NCBI GenBank assembly: GCA_015680685.1
Contig: MNCI01025375.1
Coordinates: forward strand, 55,783 to 107,614
Length of the DNA stretch: 51,832 nt
Source of the DNA: Gnetum montanum
Taxonomy: Eukaryota > Streptophyta > Gnetopsida > Gnetales > Gnetaceae
Direction: 5' to 3'
In this document: piece by piece, positions 45,481 through 51,832 of the stretch
Position numbering within the stretch: the stretch's first letter is position 1
Layout: each line of letters begins with the position of its first letter
Position numbers and translations under genes: made by a program
The notes under the pieces: model-generated
Told to the model about the DNA's origin: nothing
Database searches by the model: none
Seen by the model: the letters and a program-made list of their open reading frames with translations, nothing else

Positions 45481-45805
45481 CCTCAGTGGCCAGTTTTTCC
45501 TAAGTGTTAAGCTAGAAGCTGTCAAGCTAGCTCAGCATGGAAGAGGCATTTGGTAGATTTTCTAACTCCTAAGGCTACCCCTCCTGCTATGCACCAGAGC
45601 ATAGCTAGCATAGCAAGAACAAGGACTACAATTTTTACCAAATTCTTGTAAGTGTCCATGTTATGCCCTATCCCCAAAGTTAGAAAATTTTTTAAACTTT
45701 TTCTAGTCACCTTTGAACTTAGAAATTTTTTTGAATTTTTCTCGTGGTCCCACCTATCGCATTGCCACATGGTACTTGATCCACATTTTGGGTTAACCCT
45801 AGCCC

Positions 45806-45813
45806 TATAAATA
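45806..45813 (+). promoter_or_regulatory. TATA box of solo LTR
   Basis: CCCTATAAATACCTC, a strong plant TATA context. It is followed after ~25-30 bases by a plausible start region. Confidence 0.65.
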
Positions 45814-45865
45814 CCTCTGTGTTCTAATGTTTTAGGTGGGGGCTTTCATTTTTAACTGGTTGGGC

Positions 45866-45929
45866 AATTGGCACTTTCATTTGGCATTTGACATTTGGCA
45901 TTTTGGCATCTTGGCATCTTGGCACTTAG
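45866..45929 (+). repeat. TTGGCAT/TTGGCATC minisatellite in solo LTR
   Basis: About seven imperfect TTGGCA(T/C) words in 64 bases, in the presumed R/5' untranslated part just after the TATA box. Confidence 0.7.
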
Positions 45930-46628
45930 CTTCGTGGGTGAACAAGACCCAGAGCACACCACACAAGGAGAGAGGCATCCCTACATTGCATAGTACACCG
46001 CAACCCCATTTCAACCCTATAGAACATAGCACAGTACAACACGATGGCCAACCTGGCAAGCACAATTCATCACAATGAGCACTAGACTTCATAGCTCAAC
46101 ATCACTGAGACTATGACTACGCTTCCACTATGCCTATTGTACACGGTGTACCTCTGAGACCCTTTTGGAGTTAACTACACTCCCATTTTGGGTAGTGTTC
46201 CATTTCTCTCTCCTATTTCTAGCATTTTATTATAATTTTCTTGCATCTTTTTGCATATTTTTATGCATCATCACGCTGTACTATGCTTGGGCAGTAATCT
46301 CCATGGGTTGACATCCTTGTTTTGGTCAAATCCCTTAGCTATGCTCACCTCCATTCCATGGCTATGCCCTACACTTAGCAATGCGATGCATAGCTTTGAC
46401 ACTTAGTACCATTTCACGTCACTTGCATTTACATTTTGGCTAACCACGCTAGCCCCTGGTTGCACCCACCACCTCGGTTGCAATTGGCAAAGTTCTTATG
46501 CGATCAACAAGATCATTTAGGATGCTCCACCTCCATTTCTAGCAAAGCCCTCATGTGGAGGCAGGGTTAAGCCTGTGTTTCTATGAACCCCTCAATGATT
46601 CTAGCCATCGACATTTTTGGTCGTTACA

Positions 46629-46633
46629 GCTGC
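46629..46633. repeat. target-site duplication of solo LTR, right (GCTGC)
   Basis: Pairs with GTTGC at 44814-44818. Confidence 0.65.
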
Positions 46634-49342
46634 CTTGCTTCTACTACTACTACACATAGAAGCTTAAAAGTATCTAGTAATACCTTCATCTTCTCTTCCT
46701 TGCCATAGGGATCATATGCAATCCATGTAGCTCACTAATGTATGCTGGTGTGGCTATATCCCATGGGTACAACATTGTAGGAAACATCTCTTGTATGTTG
46801 AAAAGCCACACTACAAATTGTTTATGTTCAATGTCAAACGTTTTTACTAAGTTTTGCAGCTCTTGTTAGTCATTCATTCTCCTAGCTAGCTTCTTAGCAA
46901 TAGATCATTGGTCAAAAAATCTACTACTAAGAACTTCAAGCTCTGCATTGACTCTCTTCAATTGCTACTTGGTGTCCTTATGGTGCTTGAATTCTACCTT
47001 GTACAAGAGGTAGAAATTGACCACTTTCTTTTCCAACTCATTCCTTAGCCTTCCTACTATTAGCATAGATAAGTTTGCATAATAGAGGTTGGCAAGCTTC
47101 ATGTACTCTATAATCTCCTTGATTTGCAATTCCTGTAGGTGGATTTCTGCATTGTTGTATGTGCTTAAGCCATCAAAGATTAGCTATCACACATCACCTC
47201 TTTGCTGGAGGATCTTATACTTCTTCACTTTGGCCAATTAAATTTCTTTTTCCTTGACTTCCTTGAGGAGCTTGACCTAGTCCTTGTAATGATTTTTAAC
47301 CCATTCAAATTTAAGATCCTCATTTTTCTAGGTAGCTACCTCAATGGCTGTTTTCTGGTGATGTGCTTAGACATTCTCTATCAAGAGATTTTTATTTTCT
47401 ACTGTCAACATCCTTAGATCAAGGCTCACTTTGGGTAATTTCTCCTAATGCTATTGAAAAAATTCAACTATTTGATTTTTCTATTGTTTGACATTACACA
47501 GGTGATGAATATCCTTGTTGAGAATTAAGTTCTCCTTGCAGATTTGTGACAAGTCCTTGTCAACATTGAAGGCCATGGATTCCAACAAGGATATGTTGAA
47601 GATTGCTACCTCCTTTGAATTCTCAACCTCTCTAATTTTTTGTTGAAGATATTGGAAAGATTTATATTGTGTGATGTATAGGTTGAAAATGGTGGGATTG
47701 GATAGATGAGCTGGCAACTCTGCAACTTCAATGTCCAATTATTGATTTTAGGTGGTGGCTACTTGTAGTTGGGCATTAGCAATGAGGAGTTTGTCCTTTG
47801 TCTCTAGAAGTTGTGACTAGGTTGTAATAATCTCATCCAAGAGATTAAAGATCTCTAGATGTGATTGGCTAGATCCCACTAATCTTTCCAACACCTCTTC
47901 ATGTTGGGCAACACTTAGTTGACCATTTCCTATTCCTACAAATGTTTGAACATCTACCATTGTGGAAGTATTTGGGATAGATGCCACAAGAGCATTAAGA
48001 ACCTCTACTACCTTATCAACCACCACCTCCACCATTGTCTCTTGTTCTTAATGCTACATCACCAAGATAGTCATCCCTTGCCTTCTTCTAGGTGCACTAA
48101 GAAAGTTGTAACATTTCCAAAAATTTCAAGGAACTCTTCTCCATGGCTAGACATTGTAGTTTTCTAGGTGCTAAGATTTATTCTTGTAGGAACCTAAGTT
48201 ATTTGTGTAGAGAATAGCGAGGTAGTTTCCTCCACCTACTTGATGGTCTTGGTGATCTCATTAAGATGGCTCAATGTTGGATGGTAAATTGATGATTCCC
48301 CACCACCTACTAAATTCTACTATTGTTGTAACTACTGCTCATGGAGTTTTTGGAGTCTTTTTGTAGCTACAAGTATCTCTAGTATGGTTTTTCTCATAGG
48401 TGGAAGTTGTCATGGCTTGTCCACCTCTTGCAATTTTATGGCTACTTTATCCTTCATCATCTCCTTATAGGATGTGATAGAAGTATGATGGACTATGTCT
48501 TGGTGTAGTACACTATGCCTCCTCTTTTGTAGAGTTTTCTAATAAGGCATGGAAAGTGGAGTTTCTTTCTTCCTTTTTCATTTTTCTTGAATCACTTTTG
48601 TATCTCTAGATAGATGAGTTGTGGAAGGATACTAGGGAATTTACAACATAGAGTAGTGCACTCATGGGCAGAGAAGGATGTGACTTTGCTCGGCTTCACC
48701 ATGAGGTTCAGGTAATAGGCTGTAATTTTGAAGTAGATATGCTCCATCTTTATGAGTATGTCGTACTCCTTATAGCCTATCCCATAGTAGCATTTGACCC
48801 ACTCTTTCTTGACTTTTGTGTCTTCTTGGAGTGATATTACCCTAGTATTAGACAAATAAAGGGTCTTTACAATGACCTCAACCAAGTAGGAGATAGTGAT
48901 ATCCTTGATTTTAACTAATGTTTCTTCATGCTTGTTGTTCTAGAGCAGGTAGGTCTCTCTCATGTACCATTCTCTAATAGAGGATGGAATTTGACATATG
49001 GGAGACCCTTGTAGTTGTGTGTGGACTTCCTTAGGTGTCAACTCTAAGAAGGTTCCAAAGTTTAGTTCTTGAAGAATTGAACTTTGAACCTCCTTGGTTC
49101 CTATCTTCTCTAGGTAGGTCTTTATTAGTGTGACCTATAAGTTAGATCTAAGTTGAATAGATTCCACTTTGAACTCCTCCTATAGAGGTTTCATTTCATG
49201 GGTTGCTTCAGCCTCTTGTTCTTAAAGCTACTATTGCTATTGTTGGTTCCTTTCTCCTCATGATTGCTTCTCCCTCAATTGGGAAGGTCCTCCTACTAGT
49301 TCTTCCCTCTTTAGTATCATTTGTGATTACAAATGTAACCAT
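46629..49342 (-). pseudogene. ORF3 of element D, N-terminal and middle part
   Basis: This is the best preserved ORF3 start: ATG at 49342 (minus) begins MVTFVITNDTKEGRTSRRTF. The next blocks match B and C: REWYMRETYLL, VKIKDITISYLVE, KKEWVKCYYGIGYKEYDIL then YFKITAYYLN and PSKVTSFS (48592-48885). The middle (47481-48035) is rich in Leu, Glu, Lys, Asn and Gln with coiled-coil-like spacing (YLQQKIREVENSKEV, DLSQICKENLIL). No cysteine cluster, signal peptide or membrane span is evident. The family is unknown to me. It is in the same orientation as pol and lies between IN and the 3' LTR. Confidence 0.6.
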
Positions 49343-51188
49343 GGATTAGTGTTTATAATCTTTACTTCCTTTTTGGTACCTTTCTTATTGGATTAGATTA
49401 CACTTAGGTTCATTTATGATCTTGGTAGGTTCATTATTTTATTATTATTTTATTCATTGGATGCTAGAGTTTGTTTGTGAGCTTTAACTTGGTTTGGACT
49501 AGGATTTTAATATTATTTTAATAGTTAAATCTTGGGGATTTGAAAAAATTTCAAAATTTTTTTGATCATAAACCAAAGGTTTGTCGCCCCCATGACATAA
49601 AGCTTACCTCTAGTAGCTAGGGGATCAAAGAATTAGATGAATTAGGTGAGTGGTTTACAAGTCAAGGTGCTTGGAAGGTCTTTGGGCTTTGAAAATGGCA
49701 AAACGGCCTCTCTCATTTGGAAGTGAATCATGAAAAATTGCTAAGTGTCATACGTATTTATACTATTTTTATGCTGCATTGATGCATCAAGTTGTATCAA
49801 CAGGAATGCATTGATGTAGCTATTTGAGGTAAGTTTTCATAACAAAAAACTAAGTATTTTGGAAGAGTTTGAAGATGAAATGAAAGTCGAAATGAAGCTA
49901 GAAAAGCCTAGAGGGATGATAAAATATGAAAAAGGATATGAGATTTGTTGGAAAAAGGAGATTTGGAGAAAAGCCTAATATGCCAAGGTGTTCCAAAGTT
50001 GGATGCTTACATGATGACATGATGGGATCAATTGCAAAATGACTAAGGAATAAGAGGCTTAACTAAACATGATCAAAGAATATGCAAGTGGATCCTTCCT
50101 AGATCAGGCTTATGCCATTAATGCTCTTGCATGTTCTCATACCAAGGAGTCCATAGGCATCAAGGATGATGAAAGATCATTGTCAGTTAAAAATAAAATT
50201 TGTGCAAGACATTGTCAAAGGATTATGACATACCAAAATGAACATAGTAATTAACCATGATAATAGGTAGTGAGGTGGTTGATGGCAAGAGTAGAGGGAT
50301 GGAAGAGAGGAAATGATAATGAAGTATCACATCCTGGTCACATGGAGTCCTTATGGAGCTTGTGATTAAGATGACTTGATACTATTCCATCTTTAGTTGG
50401 AAGCAAGTCTAGCCACTTGTAGTGACTTTGCACTATTATATTTAGACTAAACAATATCCAAGAGTTCATGACCAATCCCAAAGAGCAACCACTACTCCAA
50501 GGAGAGAAGAAAAGAGAAGCAGGAAGATAGGAAGGACCTTAGTTAGAGGGATACATTTAGGCATGGGTAACATGTCTTTGTAGCCCCATAACATATGCTT
50601 GTAGCCCATTATTGAATTTAAGGGATGTGCTTTAAATTTCCATGTTTTTTTTCATGGAAATCAAACCATGCAAAGACATGCTTCTTATTATTGGTAGATA
50701 GTAGGAGTGGTGAGAGGTCAATGAGAAAATTTGGAAAACTCAAGAAGGTAGTTGGGTAGAAAAAGTGATAAATCCCCTTGAAGCCACATCCTTATCCATT
50801 CCACTTGGTCCATTTCAAGTCTATAATATATCAAAGTCATTGATTCTTTGTAAGTTGTAATTAGGAAAGAACCTCATGCCTCTAAGATGAAAAATCCCAT
50901 AGAATTGAGTGGAATGGGTGGATGATGTGGGCTCATTGCCTAATACCATCAAAAACTTAATGCTCCATTAATCAATGTCATACTCTGAAAATAAAATCTA
51001 GTTATTAAACAATCAATCCAAATGTTAAGTCTAGTTTTAAATAAACTTCTAGTAGTAGTAGCTATGGAAAAAAGAAAAATTGCAAGATTCCTGATAAACA
51101 ATAAATAAGAAAATAACATGTAAAGAAAAAAGACAAGGGAAAATATATAAAACAAGTTGTAAAATATTCAAGAACATTAAAAACTAAT
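49343..51188 (-). other. spacer of element D upstream of ORF3, with internal TATA box
   Basis: Aligns with C 39003-40870. It contains GTCATGGGGG on the minus strand (plus 49587-49596), AGAG|GTAAGC (splice-donor-like, plus about 49603-49612), TATAAATA (plus 49755-49762), CATCAATGCA-type repeats (49780-49820) and a T-rich stretch. No protein is apparent. Confidence 0.5.
49755..49762 (-). promoter_or_regulatory. internal TATA box upstream of ORF3, element D
   Basis: TATAAATA on the minus strand, about 415 bases before the ORF3 ATG. C has TATATA at the matching place. Confidence 0.45.
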
Positions 51189-51832
51189 GAGCCAACCAAA
51201 TCTTTATGCTGAATTACCTTCATTATTATTTGCATTGTAGAGATTTCACCTTGTCTATGACTAACCTGTGAGTCATACCCATGGAGGAATGGTTTAAAGT
51301 TAAAAAGATAATCAAGACAATAAATAATTAGATCTAGATTTAATTGAAATTCCACGCTTATGACTATCACTCATAAGTAAAACTAAAGTCCTCACCTTAG
51401 CTTCTAATCTTAAGTTCAAAGGTGAAAAAAATAATTAAACTAAATTGAAAACATATATAATCATCATAAATGTCAGAAGATTACAAAGGAGATGTCATCT
51501 AATATGTGACCTTGCTCTACTATCCTTACAATGCAGCAACTTCATAGCCCCATAAAACATCAAATGATTATTGGTTGCCACAAAGTACCAATAATATTCC
51601 CGAATAACTTTCAATATAAGAACTCAAGAAGGGGTTCAATTTGGTGTGGATTTCTTTTGAGTTTGTCAAAAAGCTCTTATTCATCATTAAACATTTTCAT
51701 TTATACCAAATAAGACTTAAACAAAATTAGAAAAATCAATATTTAGGTAGTTGATTTGGATCAAAGCACTTGATATCAATTGGTTGTAGAGTTATCAAAC
51801 TATATTGTGGTCTTGGTTTTCTTCGATGCTTG
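51189..51832. other. AT-rich DNA beyond the break of element D, nothing recognised
   Basis: The match to C ends near 51188 and TGAGCCAACC follows, so another insertion or a deletion may start here. No gene or repeat is identified up to the window end. Confidence 0.4.

Larger units (their letters stand above)
44819..46628 (+). mobile_element. solo LTR (1,810 bp) of another Ty3/gypsy family
   Basis: Ends TGAAAC...GTTACA; TGAAAC and the reverse complement of GTTACA (TGTAAC) agree at 5 of 6 bases. It splits ORF3 of D. TATAAATA at 45806-45813 puts the promoter on the plus strand, with a ~985-base U3. The terminal GGTCGTTACA resembles LTR ends of Tekay/Del-type chromoviruses, but without internal sequence this is a guess. 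U3 is repetitive (CTAAGTGT words, a ~60-bp direct repeat). It is clearly unrelated to the LTRs of A to E2. Confidence 0.75.
43590..51188 (-). mobile_element. element D: related retrotransposon nested in C, 5' part not in window
   Basis: On the minus strand: spacer (51188-49343), ORF3 (49342-46629 and 44818-44520), polypurine tract, 3' LTR (44491-43590). The LTR left end falls inside the RT of C, so D inserted into C. Homology to C stops near 51188 before the post-IN tract; IN and everything upstream are not visible. An 1,810-bp solo LTR interrupts ORF3. Confidence 0.75.

Noticed and set aside
44860-45660. CRISPR-like array of CTAAGTGT words
   Set aside because: Spacing is irregular, units are degenerate and it is a plant LTR U3; no CRISPR context.
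45836-46092. 80-codon and 71-codon open frames in the solo LTR
   Set aside because: They overlap on opposite strands in the minisatellite/leader part of an LTR, with no family match.
1-51832. tRNA, rRNA, bacterial operons or organelle DNA
   Set aside because: No cloverleaf-like or ribosomal words, no Shine-Dalgarno-led gene strings and no plastid or mitochondrial genes were seen; TATA boxes, LTRs and the retroelement set are those of a plant nuclear genome.

Overview
This is intergenic DNA from a plant nuclear genome. It is AT-rich, CpG-poor over most of its length, and built almost entirely of nested, decayed LTR retrotransposons. No intact cellular gene is visible. The sheer amount of old retrotransposon DNA suggests a large, gene-sparse seed-plant genome; a gymnosperm is plausible, but nothing in the sequence proves it.

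Most of the window comes from one Ty3/gypsy superfamily of the non-chromoviral Athila/Tat type. The evidence is the RT motifs GLCNAP and FMDDFSTYG, a decayed tRNA-Asp primer-binding site, and related LTRs in both orientations. I name the copies A, E1, B, E2, C and D. A (3600-11851, +) has the TSD ATATG on both sides, LTR ends TGATGGG...CCCATCA, a 5' LTR cut short by a deletion, decayed gag-PR-RT-RNaseH-IN, a 307-base N gap and a near-complete 3' LTR. E1 (about 11857-16870, +) starts right at A's right TSD and keeps gag and PR but has lost RT-RNaseH-IN. B (16874-27453, -) has a 3' LTR fragment, an extra ORF here called ORF3, a short spacer, IN, RNaseH, RT, PR, gag, a PBS and a full 5' LTR. E2 (about 33240-35239, +) is a 5' LTR, a leader and the gag N-terminus, cut by C. 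C (35240-43589, -) has a 3' LTR, ORF3, a spacer with an internal TATA-like site, IN, RNaseH and part of RT, cut by D. D (43590-about 51188, -) has a 3' LTR, ORF3 split by a 1,810-bp solo LTR of another family (44819-46628), and the spacer; its pol is not in the window.

Other content: a GC- and CpG-rich unidentified segment at 505-1260; a plus-strand coding-like stretch ending in a good splice-donor match at 27480-28330; a different plus-strand gag relic at 31240-32760 preceded by an array of degenerate CTAGCGTAGT-like motifs; and AT-rich stretches with nothing recognisable.

How the parts would have worked: LTR U3 promoters (a motif array followed by TATAAATA) drive a genomic RNA. Gag carries a His/Ser-rich region and a short zinc-knuckle variant. 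PR, RT, RNaseH and IN copy and insert the element, with priming by tRNA-Asp and purine tracts of the form TCATGGGGG. ORF3, in sense orientation between IN and the 3' LTR, is present in three copies and is not a family I recognise. The points most worth following are ORF3 with its internal promoter-like segment, a hairpin around the LTR AATAAA whose arms co-vary between copies, and the short zinc knuckle. All coding regions are broken by stops and frameshifts, so these are fossils.
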